Of a DNA stretch of 33,384 bases, positions 26,402 to 33,384 are shown in pieces. The stretch lies in NCBI GenBank assembly GCA_946481585.1, contig CAMLOF010000005.1, positions 1-33,384 on the forward strand, written 5' to 3'. The notes under the pieces were generated by a model, which saw nothing but the letters and a program-made list of their open reading frames with translations, was not told the origin of the DNA and made no database searches. Position 1 is the first letter of the stretch. Each line of letters opens with the position of its first letter. This DNA is from an uncultured Macromonas sp. GTDB lineage: Bacteria; Pseudomonadota; Gammaproteobacteria; Burkholderiales; Burkholderiaceae. The translations under genes and the position numbers were made by a program.

Positions 26402-27339
26402 GGTGATAGCAGGAAATCTCGCACTGCGGTCACCTGGTCGGCGGCCACAAGCGTGGGGGCATGCCCCACACCGCCGAACTCAACACAGCACGCCTTGGGG
26501 CCACGCCCGGTCATGGCCTGGGCAGTGGCTGGAGACAGAAGGTCTGAGTCTGCACCGCGCAACAGCAGGGTGCGCGCGGTGATCGCGTCGTACATCTGCC
26601 AGAGCATGGCCTCGCCGTCGCGCGCAGCCTGCTGCGCAGCCTTTGGGTCGGCCGACAGCATGGCCCGGAACGGCACGGCGATGGCTGGGTCGTAGTGCAG
26701 TGTCCACCCCTCTTGCAAGGGGCGCAACATGGGGCGCGAAAGCGCCAGCCATTGCTCCGGGGTGTGTGGTCCAAACCCTTGTGAAACGGCCCACATGGCA
26801 TCAGCCGCCGCCTGTTCGGTCGGGTACACCGGCTGCACGCCCAGATAGGTGCCAATACGCTGCAAGGCCTCCCATTGGATCACCGGGCCAACATCGTTGA
26901 GTACCAACCTGGAAATGCCCATGGCTGGCTGCGACGCCAGCGTGATGCCAATGAGTCCACCCATGCTGGTGCCGACCCAGTCGATACGCAGAGCGGCGCC
27001 GTTGTCGCCCCGTGCGGCGGCATGGCGTTCGCGCAGGTGCGCCAGGAGCACGGCCAAGTCGGTCGCGTAAGTGGGAATCTGGTAGGCCATGGGATCGGCC
27101 AACCAATCGCTGTGGCCACGGCCTGCAACGTCCACGCACACCACGCAGGCGTGAGGCGCCAGCGCCTGCGCCAAAACGTCGAAATCGCGCGACTGGCGGC
27201 TCAGACCATGCACGCAGACCACCACGTGCCCGGGGCACGCCTCGCCGGTAGCGTTCCACTCCCACCAGGCAATGCGGCGTTCCTCGCTGTTGCGCCCCCT
27301 GGGACCGGGCACGTCTAGGTAGTGCAATACGGGTTCCAT
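26398..27339 (-). CDS. Alpha/beta-hydrolase fold protein
   Basis: This 313-residue hydrolase has a complete catalytic set: oxyanion segment VHGLSRQSRDFD (43-54), DVAGRGHSDW, the nucleophile elbow GTSMGG with Ser125, an acid in GADSDLL (Asp264 or Asp266), and His293 in GGVGHAP. A lid region spans about 150-245. The substrate is not evident. The ATG at 27339 is preceded by GGGA and GAGAG; longer in-frame starts would run antisense through the dehydrogenase gene and are rejected. It is translationally coupled to relA (ATGA) and divergent from a 3-hydroxybutyrate dehydrogenase gene. An ester substrate linked to hydroxybutyrate oligomers is a hypothesis from context only. No signal peptide is seen, so it is probably cytoplasmic. 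Confidence 0.85.
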   Translation of the reverse strand: MEPVLHYLDVPGPRGRNSEERRIAWWEWNATGEACPGHVVVCVHGLSRQSRDFDVLAQALAPHACVVCVDVAGRGHSDWLADPMAYQIPTYATDLAVLLAHLRERHAAARGDNGAALRIDWVGTSMGGLIGITLASQPAMGISRLVLNDVGPVIQWEALQRIGTYLGVQPVYPTEQAAADAMWAVSQGFGPHTPEQWLALSRPMLRPLQEGWTLHYDPAIAVPFRAMLSADPKAAQQAARDGEAMLWQMYDAITARTLLLRGADSDLLSPATAQAMTGRGPKACCVEFGGVGHAPTLVAADQVTAVRDFLLSP

Positions 27340-27406
27340 CTCTCTGTTCCCTTCGGAAGCAGGCCATTCGGCGCTCTGGGCTTCCGTGATAATGGCCGCC
27401 AAAGCC

Positions 27407-27432
27407 TCGCGGGGAAATTGAGTTTTCCGCGA
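27407..27432. promoter_or_regulatory. Inverted repeat between hydrolase and hydroxybutyrate dehydrogenase genes
   Basis: TCGCGG (27407-27412) and CCGCGA (27427-27432) are perfect arms, and the inner GGAAA/TTTT extends the symmetry with a central TTGAG. It lies near the middle of the 153-base divergent gap, 60-70 bases from each start codon. It could be an operator for a shared regulator; nothing in the window identifies which. Confidence 0.4.
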
Positions 27433-27492
27433 ACTGGCCATGCGGCTGGTGCTTGCTGTGATCGTAATGGAAACGCCAACGGAGAATCCAAC

Positions 27493-28263
27493 ATGCTGAA
27501 AAACAAAACCGCACTCGTCACCGGCTCCACCAGCGGCATTGGGCTGGCCATTGCCAAGGCATTGGCGCGGCAGGGTGCCAATATCGTGCTCAACGGCTTT
27601 GGCGATGTGGAAGCCGCCAAGGCCGAGGTCGCGGGGCTGGGTGTGCAGGTGCTCTACCACGGTGCGGACATGAGCAAGCCCGCCGAGATCGAGGACATGA
27701 TGACGAATGCCGCCAAGGCCTTCGGCCGGGTGGATGTACTGGTCAACAACGCGGGCATCCAGCATGTGTCGAACATTGAGGACTTTCCCGCGGAGCGCTG
27801 GGACGCAATCATCGCCATCAACCTGAGCAGTGCTTTCCACACCACCCGCCTTGCCCTGCCTGCCATGAAGGCCGCGAACTGGGGCCGCATCATCAACGTT
27901 GCATCGGTGCATGGGCTGGTGGCGTCGGCGCAGAAATCGGCCTACGTGGCAGCGAAACACGGCATCGTGGGTCTGACGAAGGTGACGGCGCTGGAGAACG
28001 CCACCACGGGCGTGACTTGCAACGCCATCTGCCCTGGCTGGGTGTTGACGCCGCTGGTGCAGAAGCAAGTAGACGCCAAGGCAGCCGCGCTGGGGCTGAG
28101 CAACGAAGAGGCCACCAAGCTGCTGTTGGGGGAAAAAGAGCCTTCGATGCAGTTCACCACACCCGAGGAACTGGGTGAGCTGGCCGTGTTCTTCTGCTCG
28201 CCCGCCGCCAACAACGTGCGCGGCGTGGCCTGGAACATGGACGGCGGCTGGGCTGCCCAGTAA
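27493..28263 (+). CDS. hbdH: 3-hydroxybutyrate dehydrogenase
   Basis: This short-chain dehydrogenase oxidises D-3-hydroxybutyrate to acetoacetate with NAD, the step after polyhydroxybutyrate depolymerisation. The 256-residue protein has the cofactor motif TGSTSGIG at 10-17, NNAG at 85-88, and the catalytic Ser138, Tyr151 and Lys155 (SxxxxxxxxxxxxYxxxK). The C-terminal part, with CPGWVLTPLVQKQ, FTTPEELGELAVFFCSP and NMDGGWAAQ, is typical of this enzyme rather than of other SDRs. The ATG has GGAG eight bases upstream. It is divergent from the hydrolase and ends nine bases from the convergent SIMPL-domain gene. Length matches the family. Confidence 0.9.
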   Translation: MLKNKTALVTGSTSGIGLAIAKALARQGANIVLNGFGDVEAAKAEVAGLGVQVLYHGADMSKPAEIEDMMTNAAKAFGRVDVLVNNAGIQHVSNIEDFPAERWDAIIAINLSSAFHTTRLALPAMKAANWGRIINVASVHGLVASAQKSAYVAAKHGIVGLTKVTALENATTGVTCNAICPGWVLTPLVQKQVDAKAAALGLSNEEATKLLLGEKEPSMQFTTPEELGELAVFFCSPAANNVRGVAWNMDGGWAAQ

Positions 28264-28272
28264 CCCCCAGGC

Positions 28273-29007
28273 TTACTTGAGCTGGACGCTGCCAGAGACG
28301 GTGACCTGCACCGTGCTCTTGCCCGGCTCCACGGGAACCGGGGCAGCACTGGCGGCGGCCATGTCAGCCATCGCGGCCACGCGCAAACGGGGCTGCATGA
28401 CCGGTATGTCGCCGGAGCTTACGGACACCTCGCGCAATTCGTAGCCGCTGAAGCCGAACCCCTTGGCCACGCTGGCAGCGTTGGCCTTGAACTGGCTGAT
28501 CGCCTCCAGGCGAACGTCGTCTTCGAGCTTGCGGCTTGCCTCCCGGCTGAGCGAGAAGGACATCTGAGAGATCGTCATACCCGGAATGCGCCCGGCCAGT
28601 GCCGACACCTTGGCCACGTCGCGCCCTTGCAGCAACAGCTCCGCACTGCCCTGCCAACCAGCAATCTGGCCATCCCGGCCGTAGCGCGGCTGAACCGTGA
28701 AGCCGCCGCTGCTGACCTCCACTGCGCCAGCCTGGGCACTCGCGCGAGCCTGAGCCAACGCGTTTTCCAAAGACACCTTCAACTGGTTCTGCACCGTTGC
28801 TGCATCGTTGGCCTGATGGCGAGCCGCCAGAACCACGGTCAGCCAGTCTTGCACGGCTTCGCGTTGTGCGCTGGCGCTGAGTTGCACAACCTGACGGGGT
28901 TCTGGCAACATTTGGGCGTGAGCCATGGCCGCGCCAGTCAGACCCGCAGCCAAGATGAGGAGAGACACTCGGTTTGCTCGCATGGCAATAGTCGTTGTGT
29001 TGAACAT
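28273..29007 (-). CDS. Exported SIMPL-domain protein (DUF541)
   Basis: The 244-residue protein has a signal peptide (hydrophobic 13-27, cleavage probably after AHA at residue 31) and a SIMPL/DUF541 domain covering the rest. It opens with RQVVQLSASAQREAVQDWLT, continues through YGRDGQIAGWQGSAELLLQG, and ends with VTVSGSVQLK. These are periplasmic or surface proteins of poorly known function; some relatives affect oxidative stress or outer-membrane properties. A later ATG at 28983 is also possible and still leaves a signal peptide. It is convergent with hbdH at nine bases and divergent from ompR, with 161 bases between. No partner is evident from the neighbourhood. Confidence 0.8.
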   Translation of the reverse strand: MFNTTTIAMRANRVSLLILAAGLTGAAMAHAQMLPEPRQVVQLSASAQREAVQDWLTVVLAARHQANDAATVQNQLKVSLENALAQARASAQAGAVEVSSGGFTVQPRYGRDGQIAGWQGSAELLLQGRDVAKVSALAGRIPGMTISQMSFSLSREASRKLEDDVRLEAISQFKANAASVAKGFGFSGYELREVSVSSGDIPVMQPRLRVAAMADMAAASAAPVPVEPGKSTVQVTVSGSVQLK

Positions 29008-29080
29008 GCGCACAGTTTGCCTGCTTTTGGCCCATAGCCTGATGTCGGCCCCGCTCGCACCAGGCGAAGGTTGGCAACAA

Positions 29081-29096
29081 CTGTAACCAGCTGTGA
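29081..29096. promoter_or_regulatory. 10-bp-phased direct repeat upstream of ompR
   Basis: CTGTAA (29081-29086) and CTGTGA (29091-29096) are direct repeats exactly ten bases apart, the phasing typical of OmpR-family binding sites. They lie in the divergent gap between the SIMPL gene and ompR. A TTGGGC/CACAAT pair with 18-base spacing (about 29121-29150) is a possible ompR promoter downstream of it. Support is pattern only. Confidence 0.35.
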
Positions 29097-29168
29097 AGCC
29101 GCGGTCTGGACCTTGGGCAAATGCGGTGCTGCCTGTCACAATGCCCCTTGTTACATTTGCCGAGCAAC

Positions 29169-29909
29169 ATGATGGCCCAGACCCCACACCGACCCGACCG
29201 AATTCTGGTGGTGGATGACGATGCCCGCATCCGCGACCTGCTGTACCGCTACCTGAGCCAGGAAGGCTTTGACGTGCTGCTGGCGGAAGATGGGCGAGCC
29301 CTGAACCGGGTACTGCTGCGTGACGCGGTGGATCTGATCGTGCTCGACCTGATGATGCCGGGCGAGGATGGGCTGAGCATCTGCCGCCGCCTGCGCTCAC
29401 AGAACGACCGCACGCCCATCATCATGCTGACGGCCAAGAGCGAGGACGTGGACCGCATCGTGGGGCTGGAAGTGGGAGCCGATGACTATCTGGGCAAGCC
29501 CTTCAACCCTCGGGAACTGCTGGCACGCATACACGCGGTGCTGCGCCGCCGCCCGCCGCCCGAAGTGCCCGGAGCCCCGTCAAGCGAGATGGAGGTTGTT
29601 CGCTTCGGCCCGTTTGAACTGGATCTGGGCAAACGCACGCTCAGCAAGAACGGGGAAGACCTGCCTTTGACCACGGGCGAATTTGCCATGCTCAAGGCAT
29701 TGGTTCGCCACCCGCGCCAGCCGCTGTCGCGGGACAAGCTGGCCCAGCTGGCCAGGGGCCGGGAATTCGAGCCTTTTGACCGCAGCCTGGATGTGCAGGT
29801 GTCGCGCCTGCGCAAGATCATAGAAACTGACCCCTCAGCACCGCGCTACCTGCAGACCGTGTGGGGGGTGGGCTACGTCTTCGTTCCGGATGACCCTAGC
29901 GATCAGTAA
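29169..29909 (+). CDS. ompR: OmpR-family DNA-binding response regulator
   Basis: The 246-residue regulator has a receiver domain (about 10-125) with acidic pocket DDD at 16-18, phosphoacceptor Asp60 in IVLDLMMPGEDG, Thr/Lys motif residues (LTAKSED; Lys110 in GKPF), and a C-terminal winged-helix domain (about 145-240). The latter has RTLSKNGEDLPLTTGEFAML and DRSLDVQVSRLRKIIE, characteristic of OmpR. The start is ATG 29169, with a second ATG immediately after. The gene overlaps envZ by 20 bases, so regulator and sensor are co-translated. In betaproteobacteria this pair is usually called OmpR/EnvZ; the signals and targets may differ from those of E. coli. Confidence 0.92.
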   Translation: MMAQTPHRPDRILVVDDDARIRDLLYRYLSQEGFDVLLAEDGRALNRVLLRDAVDLIVLDLMMPGEDGLSICRRLRSQNDRTPIIMLTAKSEDVDRIVGLEVGADDYLGKPFNPRELLARIHAVLRRRPPPEVPGAPSSEMEVVRFGPFELDLGKRTLSKNGEDLPLTTGEFAMLKALVRHPRQPLSRDKLAQLARGREFEPFDRSLDVQVSRLRKIIETDPSAPRYLQTVWGVGYVFVPDDPSDQ

Positions 29910-31221
29910 GACCCCAGGCATCAGCCTGTTCTGGCGAACGTTTCTGTTCCTGAGCGCGCTGCTGCTGGGTTGCATTCTGGCGTGGTTCCAGACGTTTCGT
30001 GCTCTGGAGGAGGAACCGCGCGCGGTGCAGAGCGCGACCCAGCTGGCGTCGCTGGTCAACTTGACGCGAGCCGCCTTGATGCACGCAGACGCGATTGCGC
30101 GCGTGTCTTTGATCAAGACACTGGTCGATCAAGAGAACGTGCGGATTGCCGTGCGGGAGCCTACAGACACGTTCTTGCCTTACGACCGTGACGCGCTGAG
30201 CCAGCACGTCCGAGAGGCCCTGGCGTCGCGCCTGGGGAAAGAAACCATTGTGGCCCGGGAGGTGAATGGGTTCCCGGGGCTGTGGGTGGGCTTCAACATT
30301 GGCGAAGAAACCTATTGGCTGCTGGCCGACCCCGAGCGCGTAGGTACGGTGGAGGGCACCACGTGGCTGGTCTGGCTGGCGATAGCAGCAAATCTCTCCC
30401 TTGTTGGCGCGGTGCTGATAGCCCGGCTGATCAATCGCCCTCTCAAGAAACTTTCCGTAGCAGCAGCCCGCGTTCGCGAAGGTGACTTCCAGGCCAGCCA
30501 TTTGGATGAGGACGTGCCGACCAGCGAGATCCGTGAAGTCAACATCGGGTTCAACCGCATGGCTGAACGGCTGCACAAGGCCGAGGCAGACCGAGCCTTG
30601 ATGCTGGCAGGCATCTCGCACGACCTGCGCACCCCTTTGGCACGCCTGCGCCTGGAAGCCGAAATGAGCGTGAACGACGAGACCGCACGGGCCAACATGG
30701 CGGCGGACATCGATCAGGTCACGGCCATCATCGACAAGTTCCTGGACTATGCCCGTGCTGATCACGCCAAGCTGGAAAATGTGGAACTGGCTGCCGTTCT
30801 GGATGCAGCGTTGCAGCGCCAACCGCCTGATGAGCTGACGATAACGGTAGCGCCCTCGCCTGCCGCCCGCGTACACGCTGACCCGGTGGAACTGCGCCGG
30901 GCCATCACCAACCTGCTGGAAAACGCGCGCCGCTATGCCCGCCATGACGACGAGCCAGCAAAGGTGGACGTCAGCTGGCACAAACAAGGCCCCTGGCTGG
31001 AACTCACGCTGCGGGACCACGGTCCGGGGGTGCCGGAAAATCAGGTCAAACGGCTGACGGAACCCTTCTTCCGGGGTAACGAGGCCCGCACCGCCGCCAC
31101 GGGGTCTGGCCTGGGCCTGGCGATCGTGAGCAAGACCATCGCCCACATGGGTGGCCAGTTCGAACTGGCCAATCACCCAGAGGGTGGCCTGATCGCGCGC
31201 CTTCGCCTGCGAGCAGTCTGA
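29890..31221 (+). CDS. envZ: EnvZ-type sensor histidine kinase
   Basis: The 443-residue membrane kinase has a first membrane helix at about 14-34, a periplasmic domain of about 120 residues, a second helix at about 158-180, and a HAMP domain (about 181-233, with NRPLKKLSVAA). The HisKA domain carries His244 in GISHDLRTPLARLRLE, and the HATPase_c domain has the N box NLLENARRYARH, then DHGPGVP and GSGLGLAI. The EnvZ-like H box (HDLRTPLxR) supports the pairing with the upstream regulator. The ATG at 29890 lies inside the end of ompR. The stop is only three bases from the stop of the convergent ispF. Confidence 0.92.
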   Translation: MTLAISKTPGISLFWRTFLFLSALLLGCILAWFQTFRALEEEPRAVQSATQLASLVNLTRAALMHADAIARVSLIKTLVDQENVRIAVREPTDTFLPYDRDALSQHVREALASRLGKETIVAREVNGFPGLWVGFNIGEETYWLLADPERVGTVEGTTWLVWLAIAANLSLVGAVLIARLINRPLKKLSVAAARVREGDFQASHLDEDVPTSEIREVNIGFNRMAERLHKAEADRALMLAGISHDLRTPLARLRLEAEMSVNDETARANMAADIDQVTAIIDKFLDYARADHAKLENVELAAVLDAALQRQPPDELTITVAPSPAARVHADPVELRRAITNLLENARRYARHDDEPAKVDVSWHKQGPWLELTLRDHGPGVPENQVKRLTEPFFRGNEARTAATGSGLGLAIVSKTIAHMGGQFELANHPEGGLIARLRLRAV

Positions 31222-31224
31222 ATC

Positions 31225-31731
31225 TCAGGTAGCCACCAGCAGCGCAACAGCCCGCGCTTCGATGCTCAACCCCTGTCCCACGGGGCCCAGGCGCTCTGCC
31301 GTCTTGGCCTTGACGTTCACCCGGTCCACCGGCACCTGCAGCAGCTGCGCAATGCGTTCGCGCATGGCTGCCTTGTAGGGCGCCAGCTTGGGCGCCTGTG
31401 CTACTACGGTGGCGTCCACATTGCCCACGGTGAACCCCTCCGCCTGCACGGCACGCAGGGCTTCGGCCAGCAGCACCCCCGAATCGGCCCCGGCGAAACG
31501 TTCGTCGGTGTCGGGGAAGTGGGTGCCAATGTCACCCAGGCCCGCCGCGCCTAGCAAGGCGTCGGTGATGGCGTGCAGCAGTGCGTCCGCGTCGGAGTGG
31601 CCCAGCAGGCCGCTGTGGTGGGGCACATGCACGCCCCCCAGAATGAGCGCCCGACCGGGCACCAGCGCATGAACGTCCCAGCCCTCGCCAATGCGAAAGG
31701 GAACGGCGTGTTGAGACGAAGAAGCAGTCAT
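31225..31731 (-). CDS. ispF: 2-C-methyl-D-erythritol 2,4-cyclodiphosphate synthase
   Basis: IspF cyclises CDP-methylerythritol 2-phosphate in the MEP pathway. The 168-residue protein has the metal ligands Asp19 and His21 in GEGWDVHAL and His53 in [15 protein letters not shown], followed by [22 protein letters not shown] and the family signature [19 protein letters not shown] are near the C-terminus. The ATG overlaps the ispD stop as ATGA. The protein is about ten residues longer at its N-terminus than E. coli IspF. It is convergent with envZ at three bases. Confidence 0.97.
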   Translation of the reverse strand: MTASSSQHAVPFRIGEGWDVHALVPGRALILGGVHVPHHSGLLGHSDADALLHAITDALLGAAGLGDIGTHFPDTDERFAGADSGVLLAEALRAVQAEGFTVGNVDATVVAQAPKLAPYKAAMRERIAQLLQVPVDRVNVKAKTAERLGPVGQGLSIEARAVALLVAT

Positions 31732-32501
31732 GGCTTTTGTTCACGCAGCTGGAGCAGGGCCTCGGCCAGCGCGAAATCCTCCGGGTAGGTGACCTTGAAA
31801 TTCTGGGCGCTGCCACGAACAAGCAAGGGCTGCCCCCCATGTGCCTCGATGGCGCTGGCTTCGTCGGTGATGCCTTCAAAGCCCCCTGGCTCAGCTTGTT
31901 GCAGCGCGCGCCGCAGGTCGCCCAGGCGAAACATCTGCGGCGTCTGGGCCAGCCACTTGTCTGCCCGGTCGACCGTGGCGGTGGCACGCATGACACCTGA
32001 TTCGGCAACTGCGGCCTTGAGCGTATCTGGCAAGGGCAGCGCGAGCAAACCGCCCACGGGGTCCCCGAGGCATGCGCGGATCAGGCTCTGGATTTGAGCT
32101 GGCGTGATGAGGCAGCGTGCCGCGTCGTGCACCAGCACCCAGTCTGACTCACGGGCACCAGCGGCGTGCAACGCTTGCAGGCCGTTGAAAACACTGTGGG
32201 CTCGCGTGGCACCGCCCACCCGCCACACATGAACACGGGGGTCTGGCTCGGCCATGACCTGGTCGTCTGGCGCGACCACCACCGCCACGCCCACCAACTC
32301 TGGCACGGCCAGAAAGGCACGCAAGGTGTGGTCGATGATCCGCGATCCCGCCAGCACCTCGTACTGCTTGGGCCGGTCGAGCCCGGAGCGGCTGCCGCTG
32401 CCCGCGCAAGGAATCAGCGCGTAACAGCGCGCGGTAGCGTCCAACGCCTGTGGCAGTTTCAGGGCCTGGGCGAGGTCAAATGGCTGTGCAGGTGTGGTCA
32501 T
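31728..32501 (-). CDS. ispD: 2-C-methyl-D-erythritol 4-phosphate cytidylyltransferase
   Basis: IspD makes CDP-methylerythritol, the third MEP step. The 257-residue protein has the nucleotide-binding loop [19 protein letters not shown] (30-48, with Arg38 and Lys45), [13 protein letters not shown], the [19 protein letters not shown] segment, [11 protein letters not shown] and a final [14 protein letters not shown]. About 25 residues precede the conserved core, more than in E. coli. The start is ATG 32501. A TAGAAT element (32512-32517, minus strand) just upstream is a possible -10, giving a nearly leaderless transcript. ispD is coupled to ispF and divergent from mfd. Confidence 0.96.
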   Translation of the reverse strand: MTTPAQPFDLAQALKLPQALDATARCYALIPCAGSGSRSGLDRPKQYEVLAGSRIIDHTLRAFLAVPELVGVAVVVAPDDQVMAEPDPRVHVWRVGGATRAHSVFNGLQALHAAGARESDWVLVHDAARCLITPAQIQSLIRACLGDPVGGLLALPLPDTLKAAVAESGVMRATATVDRADKWLAQTPQMFRLGDLRRALQQAEPGGFEGITDEASAIEAHGGQPLLVRGSAQNFKVTYPEDFALAEALLQLREQKP

Positions 32502-32511
32502 CGTTGCGTGG

Positions 32512-32517
32512 ATTCTA
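32512..32517 (-). promoter_or_regulatory. -10-like element for ispD-ispF
   Basis: The minus strand reads TTTTAGAATCC; TAGAAT is a five-of-six match to the -10 consensus. It is only ten bases before the ispD ATG, so the transcript would have almost no leader. No -35 is seen at normal spacing. Confidence 0.35.
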
Positions 32518-32536
32518 AAATCACTCCCTTGCCAAA

Positions 32537-32560
32537 CCCCGCCCACACCCAGGAGCGGGG
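32537..32560 (+). other. Hairpin upstream of mfd
   Basis: CCCCGC (32537-32542) pairs perfectly with GCGGGG (32555-32560) around a 12-base loop, and TATTCGTTTTT follows. It lies 31 bases upstream of the mfd start, in the mfd leader. On the plus strand it resembles a weak terminator or attenuator. Confidence 0.4.
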
Positions 32561-32591
32561 TATTCGTTTTTGCCTTGCGAGCCCCGCCCCG

Positions 32592-33384
32592 ATGGATCTG
32601 CCCAAACTCACCCCCGGAAAACGCTACGCCCTGCCGCAGCCCATTGGCTCGGCGGACGCATTGTTGCTCGCAAAGCTAGGCTTACGGGAAAAAGCCGCCG
32701 GGCGCCCAGTGGCCATCGTCACAGCCGACGCGAGCGACGCCCAGCGCCTGCTGGACGAACTGCCCTTCTTCGAGCCGGAGCTGCGCTGCGCGCTCTTCCC
32801 CGACTGGGAAACACTGCCTTACGACAGCTTCTCTCCGCACCAGGACCTGATCTCGGAACGGCTGGCCACGCTGTGGCGCATACAGCAGCGCGACCAGGAA
32901 CAGGGGGCGGACGTGGTGATCGTCCCGGCCACCACGGCGCTGTACCGACTGGCGCCGCCCGCCTTTCTGGCGGGCTACACCTTCGAGTTCAAGGTAAAGC
33001 AGAAGCTTGACGAAGCCAAGCTCAAGGCCCAGTTGACGCTGGCGGGCTACCAGCACGTGACGCAGGTGGTCAGCCCCGGCGAATACGCCGTGCGTGGCGG
33101 TTTGATCGACCTTTTTCCCATGGGATCGCCCGTGCCCTACCGGGTGGACTTGTTCGACGACGAGATCGACTCCATCCGCACCTTCGACCCCGACAGCCAG
33201 CGCAGCCTCTACCCCGTGCCAGAAGTGCGCTTGCTACCCGGCCGAGAATTCCCCATGGACGACACCGGGCGCGCCAAGTTCCGCGCCCGCTGGCGCGAGC
33301 TGTTGGAAGGCGACCCAACCAAGAGCCGTATCTACAAGGACATGGGCAACGGCGTGGCCACGGCAGGCATCGAGTACTACCTGC
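32592..33384 (+). CDS. mfd: Transcription-repair coupling factor Mfd, N-terminal part (cut by window edge)
   Basis: Mfd is an ATP-driven translocase that removes RNA polymerase stalled at DNA lesions and recruits UvrA. The first 264 codons are present, covering the UvrB-like N-terminal domains. Near residue 77 is LFPDWETLPYDSFSPHQDLI, then VVIVPATTALYRLAPP and the domain 1b signature SPGEYAVRGGLIDLFPMGS (about 159-177), followed by the YRVDLFDDEIDSIRTFDPDS segment. The ATG at 32592 begins MDLPKLTPGKRYALPQPIGS. The reading frame is open to the window edge. It is divergent from ispD. The helicase motifs lie outside the window. Confidence 0.96.
   Translation, partial: MDLPKLTPGKRYALPQPIGSADALLLAKLGLREKAAGRPVAIVTADASDAQRLLDELPFFEPELRCALFPDWETLPYDSFSPHQDLISERLATLWRIQQRDQEQGADVVIVPATTALYRLAPPAFLAGYTFEFKVKQKLDEAKLKAQLTLAGYQHVTQVVSPGEYAVRGGLIDLFPMGSPVPYRVDLFDDEIDSIRTFDPDSQRSLYPVPEVRLLPGREFPMDDTGRAKFRARWRELLEGDPTKSRIYKDMGNGVATAGIEYYL

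Noticed and set aside
27340..28068. N-terminal extension of the alpha/beta hydrolase frame by about 243 codons
   Set aside because: The extension runs antisense through hbdH, has no homology-like content, and the ATG at 27339 fits the start of the hydrolase fold.

Overview
The window is a stretch of core chromosome from a GC-rich betaproteobacterium, most probably a member of the Comamonadaceae (Acidovorax/Comamonas/Alicycliphilus-like). The grounds are protein-level resemblance from memory, the gene order rpsB-tsf-pyrH-frr-uppS-cdsA-dxr-rseP-bamA-skp-lpxD-fabZ-lpxA-lpxB-rnhB, the polyhydroxyalkanoate regulator phaR, and the ompR/envZ-ispF-ispD-mfd block. No insertion sequence, prophage, CRISPR array, toxin system or integrated island is visible. 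Genes are packed with short gaps or stop/start overlaps, and no gene-free stretch exceeds 200 bases.

Region 1 (1-17080, minus strand) is one long colinear array. Its upstream end is rpsB, with a structured leader and an extended -10 promoter, then tsf. The nucleotide, translation and envelope genes follow: pyrH, frr, uppS, cdsA, dxr, rseP, bamA, skp, lpxD, fabZ, lpxA, lpxB, rnhB, a TrmH-family RNA methyltransferase, then carA and the start of carB. It joins protein-synthesis factors (S2, EF-Ts, RRF), UMP and carbamoyl-phosphate supply, isoprenoid and phospholipid precursors (Dxr, UppS, CdsA), lipid A synthesis (LpxA, LpxD, LpxB) and outer-membrane protein assembly (BamA, Skp, RseP).

Region 2 (17084-24093) has a bifunctional NAD(P)HX repair enzyme on the plus strand, facing a YggT-family membrane protein and RNase R on the minus strand. 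A tandem pair of tRNA-Leu(CAG) genes follows, each with its own -10 element and terminator. After these come rimO (ribosomal protein S12 methylthiotransferase), phaR and tRNA-Val(GAC).

Region 3 (24114-28263) holds relA, whose hydrolase domain is degenerate, translationally coupled to an upstream alpha/beta hydrolase. A 3-hydroxybutyrate dehydrogenase gene is divergent from the hydrolase across a 153-base gap that carries an inverted repeat. With phaR nearby, this puts (p)ppGpp synthesis beside polyhydroxybutyrate-related genes. This is the most suggestive functional neighbourhood in the window, but a link is inference only.

Region 4 (28273-33384) has an exported SIMPL-domain protein, divergent from an OmpR/EnvZ-type two-component system. 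The MEP-pathway genes ispD and ispF follow, convergent to envZ, then the start of mfd, divergent from ispD. Dxr in region 1 and IspD/IspF here belong to the same isoprenoid pathway.

I found no convincing undescribed multi-gene system. The points worth checking are regulatory: repeats upstream of phaR, the hydrolase/dehydrogenase operator-like repeat, a 10-bp-phased repeat upstream of ompR, the rpsB leader, and the tRNA promoters.
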